Positions 7,829 to 15,355 of a stretch of 39,916 nucleotides of DNA are shown one piece after another. The notes under the pieces were generated by a model. That model saw only the letters and a program-made list of their open reading frames with translations. It was not told the DNA's origin and ran no database searches. The DNA is taken from positions 1-39,916 of the forward strand of contig CALXWH010000012.1 in the NCBI GenBank assembly GCA_944392315.1. The letters are read 5' to 3'. Each line of letters begins with the position of its first letter. Positions within the stretch are counted from its first letter, which is position 1. The position numbers and the translations under genes are program-made. Source of the DNA: an uncultured Alphaproteobacteria bacterium. GTDB lineage: Bacteria; Pseudomonadota; Alphaproteobacteria; RF32; CAG-239.

Positions 7829-9508
7829 ATGGCTGAAGAAAAGCAAGAGGATAAAAAGACAACAGATCAGACGCAACCGGAAACTAAAAAGCCTGAGTCT
7901 AATTTTGAGGAAGAAGATTCTAGTGCTGGACAAGCTAAGAAAGTCAATCTGTTTGATCAACTGTTTGCTAATAACAATAAGTTGTTAACAGTAAACGGTT
8001 CTGATTTTGCCATTACTAATGAAACACGGCGTATGCTGGCTCTCTTTTCTGACGGTACATATTTGGTCTCTAAAGATAATAGATTTGATGGTGCTGTTTA
8101 TAACTTTGAAGCCAATGTTAAAAGAAGAAAAATTCCTATTAAAGCGCCGCGTTACGTCACTCTTAATGAAATCGCTGCTATTTATGCATATGCTGAACGT
8201 GGTGCTGGTACTGTTGATGTGTCTGCAGAAGAAGCAGAAGATATGCAGATGCAAATTGACTTTATCAATATTATTCAACGAGCATCTCAAAAAAAAGTGT
8301 CCGACGTCCATATTATTGTAGGTTCTTCTTCTACCGTACTCTTTCGTGAAAATGGTATTATGGTTAAGCAAAATGAGTACGGTGGCGAATGGGGAGAAGC
8401 TTTTGTTCGTGCTGTATTTGCATCTGCAGATATTTCTGACTCCAACTATTCTCAAAATGAATTCCAAGGTGCACAAAAATTGGGTTCAACACCTTTGCGT
8501 GGATCTAAAGGTAAATTGATGCTGCCGCACAATGTGCTGGCTATTCGTCTTCAATTTAACCCAATTGCTTTCGGATCTCAATATTTAGTTATGCGTCTTT
8601 TGTATGCCGATGATAACCCCGAAGGCAGCTCTGATTTACGTTCTTTAGGTCTTGGTAAATATGAAGAAGATCTTTTCTATAAAATGAGAAGTATGGCTGT
8701 TGGACTTAATGTTGTTGCAGGACCAACTGGTTCTGGTAAGTCTACAACATTACAGCGTAACATGATTAAATTGCTTCAAGAAAAGAATTATCAAATTAAC
8801 TTACTGACAGTGGAAGATCCTCCTGAGTATCCTATTCCAGGGGCACGGCAAATGCCTGTTACTAACGCCAATACGGAAGAAGAGAAAAATGAACAATTTA
8901 CGAAAGCATTGTCTGCGGCGCTTCGTTCCGATCCTGATGTTATCCTTGTAGGTGAAACGCGTTCTTTGTCAACGGCGGAATTGACTTTTAAAGGTGCATT
9001 GTCTGGTCACGGAGTGTGGACAACTTTGCACGCTAACTCTGCTCCTGCTATTGTTACTCGTTTGCGCGATATGGGAATTCAACCTTACTTACTTAATGAC
9101 CCAGAATTGGTTAAAGGCCTTGTGTCTCAACGTTTATTTAGAAAATTATGTCCTAACTGCAGACAATCTATTAAAACAAAAGAAGGTTCTCCTGAATTTG
9201 AAAGATTGCGCAACGCCTTAGGTGACTATGGTATTGAAAATGTATTTGTCAGTGGACCAGGATGCAAAGCCTGTGGATATAAAGGCTTCAAAGGTCGTAT
9301 GGCTGTGGATGAGATTATTTTGCCTGATTCACGCTTTTTACGCTTGATGATTGATAATGAAACGGCTAAAGCTATTGACTATTGGGTTAGTGAATTGAAT
9401 GGACGTCCTTTAAAAGACGCGGCTATTGAAAGAATGATTAAGGGGCAAATTGATATGGATGAAGTAGAGCGCTGGTGTGGTTTGATTGACCAACGTCCTG
9501 TATACTAA
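7829..9508 (+). CDS. pilQ: Type IVb pilus assembly ATPase (GspE/PilB superfamily)
   Basis: A 559-residue secretion ATPase that powers fibre assembly from the cytoplasmic face. Visible motifs are Walker A GPTGSGKST (298-306), the Asp-box VEDPPEYP (328-335), Walker B around DPDVILVGETR (368-378), and the His box TTLHANS (His401). A Cys pair (441, 444) followed by CKAC (479, 482) is the four-Cys zinc-binding module typical of assembly ATPases and absent from PilT-type retraction ATPases. The first 40 residues are acidic and Gln/Lys-rich. ATG 7829 is preferred because the upstream alternative adds a hydrophobic stretch not expected in the family; the ribosome binding site is weak. pilR follows after 13 bases. 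The zinc module makes an assembly role more likely than retraction. Confidence 0.92.
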   Translation: MAEEKQEDKKTTDQTQPETKKPESNFEEEDSSAGQAKKVNLFDQLFANNNKLLTVNGSDFAITNETRRMLALFSDGTYLVSKDNRFDGAVYNFEANVKRRKIPIKAPRYVTLNEIAAIYAYAERGAGTVDVSAEEAEDMQMQIDFINIIQRASQKKVSDVHIIVGSSSTVLFRENGIMVKQNEYGGEWGEAFVRAVFASADISDSNYSQNEFQGAQKLGSTPLRGSKGKLMLPHNVLAIRLQFNPIAFGSQYLVMRLLYADDNPEGSSDLRSLGLGKYEEDLFYKMRSMAVGLNVVAGPTGSGKSTTLQRNMIKLLQEKNYQINLLTVEDPPEYPIPGARQMPVTNANTEEEKNEQFTKALSAALRSDPDVILVGETRSLSTAELTFKGALSGHGVWTTLHANSAPAIVTRLRDMGIQPYLLNDPELVKGLVSQRLFRKLCPNCRQSIKTKEGSPEFERLRNALGDYGIENVFVSGPGCKACGYKGFKGRMAVDEIILPDSRFLRLMIDNETAKAIDYWVSELNGRPLKDAAIERMIKGQIDMDEVERWCGLIDQRPVY

Positions 9509-9521
9509 TTAGGAGGTTCCT

Positions 9522-10643
9522 ATGGCTAAAAAAGATGAATCAAATACAGGCGCATTTAATAAAGCAATGAAGTCTTTGGGCTCATTGGAGGTTTCTTTTG
9601 CCCAATTCAGAATTGGTATGGCTGGTAAAGCTCGTCTTAAGGTATATAAAAAACTTGCTTCATTGCTCAGAAACAGATTTTCTTTGATGAATGCTCTTGA
9701 TATCATGTACGATAGTATTACTGATAATGGAAAGCATCCCAGTGAACCGATGGCAATTGCTATTGCATCATGGGGTAAAGCTCTGCAAAATGGTTATGCT
9801 TTTTCAGATGCCTTAAAAGGTTGGGCTCCGAGCCGTGAACGCTTGATGCTTTCTGTTGGTGATATGTCTGACTTGGAAAGCGCCTTAATGAATTTGATTC
9901 GTGTGGCTGAAGGTACTGATAAAATGTTGAAACCTATTATCGGCGCTATCGCTTATCCATCTTTCTTGTTGCTTATGTCTGTTTTGGTTATTTATGCTAT
10001 TGGTGCATACATGGTTCCGCCTATGATGGATGCCGCTCCTAATGCACGTTGGACCGGTACTGCGAAGGATTTGGTTGCTGTTTCTTTGTGGATTCAAAAA
10101 AACTGGTTAATTGCTTTTGCTTTTTTCCCTGCTGTTTTTGTTCTTATTTATGCAACAATCGGTATTTGGACAGGTCCGACCAGAAAAGCTATTGATGATT
10201 GTCCACCGTGGTCCTTGTACAAGATGTTTATGGGTATTACTTGGTTACTTTCTTTGTCTGCCTTGATTAAAGGTGGTGTACCGATTTCTGTAGCGCTGAC
10301 TTCCTTGCGCAAAGAATCAAATCGTTATCTTCAAGAACGTATTGATAAAGCGATGGACTTTATTAAAAATGGTGACAACCTTGGTGAAGCTCTATCTAAA
10401 ACGAAATTAAATTTTCCTGATAAAGATATTGTTGCTGACTTGAGAATTTATGCGGAACTTGATAACTTTGAAGAGGCCCTTGATCGTTTGGCTAATGACT
10501 GGCTTGATGAGTCTGCTGAGGCCGTTGAACAAAAAGCCTCCATTCTAAACATGGTTGCAATGTTTGCAATTTCCGGCATCATTGCGTGGGCCGTATTTGG
10601 CGTGTTTGAAATGCAAGACCAAATTACCAGTGCTATGGGATAA
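9522..10643 (+). CDS. pilR: Type IVb pilus inner-membrane platform protein (GspF/PilR)
   Basis: A 373-residue protein with the GspF fold. An N-terminal cytoplasmic helical domain has the LYKKLASLLRNRFSLM-like start of an F domain. A membrane segment follows at about 137-162, a second at about 193-215, then a second F domain (WLLSLSALIKGGVPISVAL) and a C-terminal membrane helix at about 347-370. The family forms the platform on which the ATPase acts to push pilin subunits into the fibre. An excellent ribosome binding site (AGGAGG) lies 6 bases before the ATG. It sits directly after the ATPase gene, as in pilQ-pilR of R64-type clusters. Confidence 0.9.
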   Translation: MAKKDESNTGAFNKAMKSLGSLEVSFAQFRIGMAGKARLKVYKKLASLLRNRFSLMNALDIMYDSITDNGKHPSEPMAIAIASWGKALQNGYAFSDALKGWAPSRERLMLSVGDMSDLESALMNLIRVAEGTDKMLKPIIGAIAYPSFLLLMSVLVIYAIGAYMVPPMMDAAPNARWTGTAKDLVAVSLWIQKNWLIAFAFFPAVFVLIYATIGIWTGPTRKAIDDCPPWSLYKMFMGITWLLSLSALIKGGVPISVALTSLRKESNRYLQERIDKAMDFIKNGDNLGEALSKTKLNFPDKDIVADLRIYAELDNFEEALDRLANDWLDESAEAVEQKASILNMVAMFAISGIIAWAVFGVFEMQDQITSAMG

Positions 10644-10647
10644 TATC

Positions 10648-11310
10648 ATGCCAAATAAAATTCAATTGTTGTACTTAAAATTTGTAAAAGCTATTACTCC
10701 TTATAAAGAGAAATTAGTTAGTTTTGATGTTTCAAATTTTTCAGTATATATAGCGCAAGGTAGAGATTTTTTAAGTCATAATTACATTATTGTTCTTAAA
10801 TTGGCTCTTCCTTGCTTGTTGGTTTTGTTTATTCTTTATTCTTGTTCGGCATCGCGAAAAATTTTGTCTCAAAACATAGCTTCCATTTTTGCAATTGCAG
10901 ATGAAATAAGAACATATTATCAAAGTAAACCTGATTATTGGAAATTATCTACTCAAGTTTTAACTGAAAATAACGTAATACCTTCAGATTTTCTTGCAGA
11001 TGGCGATGTCGTTCTGAGCGGGGATTATAAACTTCTATTTGGAGAAGGGGCTGATGCGCAGCCGGCATCTCCAGGAGCACGTACTTTTGATATTATCTTG
11101 TCTAATTTGAACAAGGCTCAATGTATTTCATATGTTGAGGCTAAATTGTCTGACGAGAATTTACTAGCTCTTGAGAAGATTACTATACATAATTCTTCCG
11201 GCGAGTATGTCTATACTTGGGGTGGTAAATATACTCTTCCTGTTCCTAAATACTCTAGCAAAGATTTGTGCCAAAGTGATGAGAATATTGTGTTTTGGAC
11301 ATTAAAGTAG
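10648..11310 (+). CDS. Membrane protein with type IVb pilin-like head and non-canonical N-terminus
   Basis: A 220-residue protein occupying the place of pilS. A 45-residue hydrophilic N-terminus precedes one membrane helix (about 46-67). The outer domain resembles a type IVb pilin head: a helix with ASIFAIADEIRTYYQS, a VLTENNVIPSDFL stretch (104-115) like the NxxIP turn of PilS/TcpA, a strand region, FDIILSNLNKAQC, and two cysteines (159 and 208) placed to form the C-terminal disulfide loop. It lacks a recognisable prepilin site: no Gly before a Phe/Met with Glu at +5 precedes the helix. The ATG at 10648, 4 bases after pilR, is used because the longer reading frame would start deep inside pilR. 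It may be a pseudopilin, a tip or initiation subunit, or a platform-bound regulator. The pilin likeness is pattern-based. Confidence 0.6.
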   Translation: MPNKIQLLYLKFVKAITPYKEKLVSFDVSNFSVYIAQGRDFLSHNYIIVLKLALPCLLVLFILYSCSASRKILSQNIASIFAIADEIRTYYQSKPDYWKLSTQVLTENNVIPSDFLADGDVVLSGDYKLLFGEGADAQPASPGARTFDIILSNLNKAQCISYVEAKLSDENLLALEKITIHNSSGEYVYTWGGKYTLPVPKYSSKDLCQSDENIVFWTLK

Positions 11311-11325
11311 TTGATTATATAAATA

Positions 11326-12273
11326 CTAAAAAATTGGCAGTGACTGCGACATTCTGGCGGCTTGCATTTCTATAGATGTTGCTAAATTCAATTTACCACT
11401 CCGAATAATGGATCTAACTGAGCATCCTTTATTTAAGTCTGGGTTGGCAAATAATGTTTCTATTTTGGGTTTTCTATGGCTTTCTGTTCCAACTAAGTCT
11501 TGTTTAGTTATAGCTAAGATACCTCGTGATAAAATGTCATAGGCGGAGCTTTCACTCATACTAAAACTTGCATACTTTACTAAAGAACTTAAAGCATCTG
11601 TGATGGAGCTTGCATGAATCGTTGTTAATACTAAATGCCCGGATATTGATGCGCGTAAACACTCACATGCAGCATCTGGTGTTCTTATCTCGCCAATTAA
11701 TATGTAGCGTGGCTTTGATCGGAGTGCTGATTTTAGCGGATCGCGCCAATTATCATTTTGTACTTCTGTTTGCTTACAAAAACCAATTGAACCATTAAAT
11801 GATTGATATTCTCCTTCTAGTGGCATTTCTGCCGGATCTTCAATTGTATAAGCGAATCCCCCTTCAAGATTTAAATATTCTGCTAGTAAACTTGATATTG
11901 AGGTGGTCTTTCCTGATCCGGTTGCGCCACCCCAAATTATTAGGCCACTTTGGGATGATAGTGACAACATATACTGTACAAAACGGTGATCAAAACCTAA
12001 ATTATGAATGCTCGGTATTGTCAGAGGCATTCTTCTTAAACAGTATAACTCACCATTGACACTCAGTACATTTTCTACACGAAAAAAAGTACCTTTGTAA
12101 TTCATTGAATAGGAGCTCGTTTGATGCATTATCAAAAAAAGCTGTTCGCAAAATTCTTCTTTATCGCTTGGTTCTACTCTTTTTAGGCTATTGGCATACT
12201 TCTCATCTGAAATATAAAAATCTTTATTTGAGTTTATATATAAATCTGAAAAACTATATTGTAAGAGCTCCAT
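11326..12273 (-). CDS. PilT/DotB-like secretion ATPase at the end of the F0 operon
   Basis: A 315-residue hexameric-type secretion ATPase. Walker A is GATGSGKTT (116-124), the Asp box is TIEDPAEMP (143-151), Walker B is around PRYILIGEIR (188-197), and the His box is TTIHASS (His220). It has no four-Cys zinc module and a short N-terminal domain, which fits PilT/PilU retraction or DotB/TraJ ATPases better than assembly ATPases. The start has GGAGA 5 bases upstream. It lies 18 bases after atpF on the same strand, so it is probably co-transcribed with the F0 genes. It converges on the pilus operon, leaving 15 bases between the two stop codons. The likely partner is the pilus machine next door, as a retraction or second motor; this is inference from position. 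Confidence 0.82.
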   Translation of the reverse strand: MELLQYSFSDLYINSNKDFYISDEKYANSLKRVEPSDKEEFCEQLFLIMHQTSSYSMNYKGTFFRVENVLSVNGELYCLRRMPLTIPSIHNLGFDHRFVQYMLSLSSQSGLIIWGGATGSGKTTSISSLLAEYLNLEGGFAYTIEDPAEMPLEGEYQSFNGSIGFCKQTEVQNDNWRDPLKSALRSKPRYILIGEIRTPDAACECLRASISGHLVLTTIHASSITDALSSLVKYASFSMSESSAYDILSRGILAITKQDLVGTESHRKPKIETLFANPDLNKGCSVRSIIRSGKLNLATSIEMQAARMSQSLPIF

Positions 12274-12291
12274 TTGTTTCTCCGAAGTTTT

Positions 12292-12849
12292 TTATTTTTG
12301 CGCAGATAAGCCTTCTTTTATTTGGCCAATTGATTTGTCTATTAGATGATTATAATCTGATTTAGTTAATTTTGAGCTAATTACCTCTGTCAGTATCGTT
12401 GCTGTTTTGTCGCTTATCAAATGATTTATTTCCTCTTCCACTTGCTCCAATTCTTGTTCAATTCGGCTGTCTACTTCACTGGATTTGCGTTGCAAGTATA
12501 AGTTCATCTCTCTTTCTTTTTTTTCTTTTATTTCTTCTATAGCATTTTCTTGCTCTTTAACTATATCCGCAACCTCTTTGTCTGTATTGATGAACTTCCT
12601 TTCATATTCTGCATATAATTTTTGAGCTTCAAGTTTTAGGTTTTCTGCCTCTTGGAGTTCTCTTTTTATACGTATTATACGTTTCGTAATAAGATTTTTT
12701 CCTGCTTTTAAAAGCGGTTTTAATAGAGCAGCCATTACCAGACAGAACGCCATCGCAACCCAAAATTCTGCACTCTGATAAAAAACTTCCTCGTGCACTT
12801 CCTGTGTTGCCAGAGCCTCTGTAATTTCTTGATTAACTTCTAATGACAT
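12292..12849 (-). CDS. atpF: ATP synthase F0 subunit b
   Basis: A 185-residue peripheral-stalk subunit. One N-terminal membrane helix (about 28-48) precedes a long, highly charged helix that would dimerise with b' and reach the F1 head. It starts 4 bases after the b' stop codon, the normal alphaproteobacterial order b' then b. The Lys/Glu heptad pattern and length fit the family. The sequence is divergent, as usual for b subunits, so the call rests on topology and operon position. The F1 genes (atpHAGDC) are not in the window, as expected for alphaproteobacteria, where F0 and F1 operons are separate. Confidence 0.88.
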   Translation of the reverse strand: MSLEVNQEITEALATQEVHEEVFYQSAEFWVAMAFCLVMAALLKPLLKAGKNLITKRIIRIKRELQEAENLKLEAQKLYAEYERKFINTDKEVADIVKEQENAIEEIKEKKEREMNLYLQRKSSEVDSRIEQELEQVEEEINHLISDKTATILTEVISSKLTKSDYNHLIDKSIGQIKEGLSAQK

Positions 12850-12853
12850 ATTA

Positions 12854-13330
12854 CTACTCTTTCTTTAAGGCTTGATTGATATCTGCTTCTGATATTGATT
12901 TCAGATCTAATTCTTTTATAATCGTCATTGCTGCGATTTTTGATAAATCCTCTATTTTTGCCATGGTAGAAGCCTTATCTGCTTCTAATTTTTGTTCGTG
13001 CTCAGCCATTTTTAACTTCAACTGCTGAGTAATTTCTTCTTCGCGCTCATCTATCATCTTTTTTAAAGCATCCTCATTTGCTTTTATCTGCTCAGATGCT
13101 TTTGACTTTGCCGCAGCTAGAGTACTTTCATAGCGTTCAAGCGTCGCTAAGGCTTTTTTATTTATTTCCTCTGCTTTTATGATATAATCATCATATTTGC
13201 GCTTTCTTGCTTCAATTGTATCTGATATTTTAGGAATTATGACATGATCCATAACCATCCAGAAAATGATAAAAGTTGTAATTACCCAGAAAATCTGTGT
13301 CAGATACGTTGATATCTCTAACTGCGGCAT
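12854..13330 (-). CDS. atpF': ATP synthase F0 subunit b'
   Basis: A 158-residue second b-type stalk subunit found in alphaproteobacteria, cyanobacteria and plastids. It starts MPQLE with a membrane helix of aromatic and hydrophobic residues (about 8-30), then IIPKISDTIEARKRKYDDYI. This is the b' signature, in which a Pro breaks the helix after the membrane and a conserved IxxRxxxI(D) segment follows. The rest is coiled coil. It lies 11 bases after atpE and 4 bases before atpF. Confidence 0.92.
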   Translation of the reverse strand: MPQLEISTYLTQIFWVITTFIIFWMVMDHVIIPKISDTIEARKRKYDDYIIKAEEINKKALATLERYESTLAAAKSKASEQIKANEDALKKMIDEREEEITQQLKLKMAEHEQKLEADKASTMAKIEDLSKIAAMTIIKELDLKSISEADINQALKKE

Positions 13331-13341
13331 TTTTTTGACCT

Positions 13342-13578
13342 TTATTTATTTAACATAATCAATGCAACTACCAAGCAGTACAATGCAATTGCTTCAATTG
13401 CTGCGAATCCTGCCCATCCATATGTGTCTACATCTTTTTTAACCTGAGGATTACGCCCTACTGTTTCAATCATTGTAATCCACAATTTTGCAACACCCCA
13501 TGCTGATGCGGCCATCGGGAAGGTACATAAAGCGGCTCCAAAATACATTGCGGCATCTGATGCGATAATGTTTTCCAT
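13342..13578 (-). CDS. atpE: ATP synthase F0 subunit c, unusual helix-1 motif
   Basis: A 78-residue hairpin of two membrane helices that forms the proton-driven c-ring. The polar loop holds the conserved RNP (42-44) and the ion-carrying carboxylate is Glu62 in helix 2 (AIEAIAL). No extra Gln/Thr ligands typical of sodium-type rings are seen, so proton use is likely. Helix 1 is odd: the usual GxGxGxG packing motif is replaced by about A24-x-A26-x-G28-x-A30, with Trp27 and Trp33 and a Pro21. The start at 13578 has AGGAAAGG upstream; a longer frame to 13638 would run into atpB. atpB lies 23 bases upstream in transcription, and this wider gap may allow extra translation initiation for the many c copies. 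Confidence 0.95.
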   Translation of the reverse strand: MENIIASDAAMYFGAALCTFPMAASAWGVAKLWITMIETVGRNPQVKKDVDTYGWAGFAAIEAIALYCLVVALIMLNK

Positions 13579-13601
13579 GTTTTTTCCTTTCCTAAAATTA
13601 A

Positions 13602-14324
13602 TTAATGATAATGAAGCGCATCGCCTAAATAGATACAAGATAAAATTGTATATATGTAAGCTTGCAATACTGCGATAAACATTTCAAAGGCTATGATACA
13701 GCCATCAAAGAATAGCGGTACAACCCCGAAAATTCCTAATGTAGCGACAAAGCCTGCAATTATTTTTAGCATGATATGTCCCACGGTCATATTTGCAACC
13801 AATCTCACGGTTAGACTAAACGGCTTTGACAGCAGCGATATTGTTTCTATTGGAATAATTAAAGGTGCCAGCGGCCAAGGAATTCCCTTTGGCATAAACG
13901 TTCTTAAATATCCCCATTTTTTCTTTTTTATACCGACTGCCATATTAAATAATAAGGCAAAAATAGATAAAGCTCCTACGGCTGCTAAATGAGATGTAAA
14001 TGTAAAGCTATACGGAAATAGTCCTAATAAATTTCCGGCGGCAATAAACAGTGATAACGTAAAAATAAATGAGAAGTATTTCAGACCTTCTTTCCCTACA
14101 TTATCTAGTACTATTTTATAAATAAACTCATAGATACTTTCCGGTATATTCTGAAAAACTCCAGGTACAAGGGTTCTTTTGCGCAGGCATAGGGCAAAAA
14201 TTGTCACCACCAGCGTTGCCGCCAAGACCATGCATAAAGATGAATTTGTGAAACCAATATCATATCCACCTACATCTATGGGGATTATTTTTTTGATTTC
14301 AAATTGCTCCATTGGACTGGACAC
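13602..14324 (-). CDS. atpB: ATP synthase F0 subunit a
   Basis: A 240-residue multi-pass stator subunit carrying the proton half-channels. The essential Arg174 lies in KPFSLTVRLVANMTVGH, the family signature. The C-terminus ends in the DALHYH pattern typical of alphaproteobacterial subunit a. A GTG at 14324 is chosen because GGGAG lies about 9 bases before it; the next ATG (14312) would put that site 21 bases away. The gene begins 2 bases after the atpI stop. Loss of the usual long N-terminal helix is not seen, and the length is normal. Confidence 0.96.
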   Translation of the reverse strand: MSSPMEQFEIKKIIPIDVGGYDIGFTNSSLCMVLAATLVVTIFALCLRKRTLVPGVFQNIPESIYEFIYKIVLDNVGKEGLKYFSFIFTLSLFIAAGNLLGLFPYSFTFTSHLAAVGALSIFALLFNMAVGIKKKKWGYLRTFMPKGIPWPLAPLIIPIETISLLSKPFSLTVRLVANMTVGHIMLKIIAGFVATLGIFGVVPLFFDGCIIAFEMFIAVLQAYIYTILSCIYLGDALHYH

Positions 14325-14326
14325 GT

Positions 14327-14635
14327 TTATTCTCTCCCTTTTTCTTCATCCATATTTATACTCTTTATATAGCGGTACGCGTTTAACATTCCCGCACATC
14401 CTCCAAATATGGTAAATATTAACAACATTATATACTTAAAGTCAAATACTTCGTCTAGTAAATAACCTATTGCTGCACCGACTATCGTCCCTGAAGCTAA
14501 TTCTACGCCCAAGCGGAGCCCAACATATAAATGGGAAAAATCAGAATGTTTATCTGTTGGCTCGTTTTGTTGTTGCGTCTTTTTTATCTTTTCTATTTTT
14601 TCGTTCAGCGCTTTTATGTCTTCAGGAATTTCCAT
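14327..14635 (-). CDS. atpI: AtpI/AtpZ-type F0 assembly protein
   Basis: A 102-residue protein with a charged N-terminal half and two membrane helices (about 47-66 and 70-88) joined by a short acidic turn (LLDEVFDF). The first helix contains the Gly-rich GVELASGTIVGAAIGY stretch typical of the AtpI/AtpZ family, which assists c-ring assembly and may carry divalent cations. The ATG at 14635 is preferred over 14650 because GGAG lies about 10 bases before it and the gene then starts 1 base after the DsbA-like stop instead of overlapping it. First gene of the F0 block. Confidence 0.88.
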   Translation of the reverse strand: MEIPEDIKALNEKIEKIKKTQQQNEPTDKHSDFSHLYVGLRLGVELASGTIVGAAIGYLLDEVFDFKYIMLLIFTIFGGCAGMLNAYRYIKSINMDEEKGRE

Positions 14636-14636
14636 T

Positions 14637-15350
14637 TTATTTTGCTCCATCTAAGCGTTTATTTAGATATTCCTTAAAATCATCATAACTACGTGAACCA
14701 CGGATTAGTTCCTCGCCATCAGCACCTTTTATGATAAAGGACGGGGTTCCATCAATATCAAAAGTTTTTAAAGCGCTATTAAATGTTAATAAAATATCGC
14801 TTGTTAACTTTTTATCATCATCACATTTTTTGATATCATCATCGCTCATACCAAATTCTTTTGCATATTTATTCAAAACTTCCTTCTTTCCGGAATAAAA
14901 CCAATCTTTCTTTTTATATAGGGCAGAGATAAATGCGTCATATTTTTCTGGTGGTAGGCAATATGACAATTTTGCGGCACGCATAGACACTGCATCTATC
15001 GGAAAATGAATAAATATAAATTTCATTTTTCCGGTTTCAATAAAATCTCTTCTGATTTTTGGTAATATATAATTATGAAAATCACTACAATGAGAGCATG
15101 CCATAGACGAAAACGCATACATAGTTAACGGAGCACTTCCTTTTCCTTCTATTCGCGTTTGTGCCGTACTCAGTTGTATCTCACCTTTTACTTTTTCTGA
15201 GAATTCTTCTTTAGCTTGTGCCATATTAGATAATACAGGCGTACCATCTTTAAAAACGAAACCTTTAGCATTGAGATATCCATATGCGCACATAATATAT
15301 ACCACTATCAACGCCAAAATGCGACTTATTCGTTTTATGATTTTCAGCAT
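14637..15350 (-). CDS. DsbA-like periplasmic thiol oxidoreductase
   Basis: A 237-residue protein with an N-terminal membrane anchor or uncleaved signal (about 8-26) and a thioredoxin fold with a DsbA-type helical insertion. The active site is CSHC (Cys85, Cys88), followed by the conserved HFP segment, and the cis-Pro loop is DGTPSF. It belongs to the alphaproteobacterial DsbA-like (Thioredoxin_4) group that sits next to DUF721 genes. It is likely to form or handle disulfides of envelope proteins; the two-Cys pilin-like protein in the window is a possible client (inference). The DUF721 gene ends 5 bases upstream and atpI begins 1 base after the stop, so it is co-transcribed with F0. Confidence 0.88.
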   Translation of the reverse strand: MLKIIKRISRILALIVVYIMCAYGYLNAKGFVFKDGTPVLSNMAQAKEEFSEKVKGEIQLSTAQTRIEGKGSAPLTMYAFSSMACSHCSDFHNYILPKIRRDFIETGKMKFIFIHFPIDAVSMRAAKLSYCLPPEKYDAFISALYKKKDWFYSGKKEVLNKYAKEFGMSDDDIKKCDDDKKLTSDILLTFNSALKTFDIDGTPSFIIKGADGEELIRGSRSYDDFKEYLNKRLDGAK

Positions 15351-15355
15351 TCTCT

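Noticed and set aside
7985..8476. A 163-codon open frame on the - strand
   Set aside because: It lies wholly inside the pilus ATPase gene, has no ribosome binding site or family likeness, and its composition is that of an antisense shadow.
111..12273. An integrated conjugative element carrying the pilus genes
   Set aside because: No relaxase, coupling protein, integrase at the edges or direct repeats were seen in the window, and composition is like the rest. It cannot be excluded upstream of position 1.
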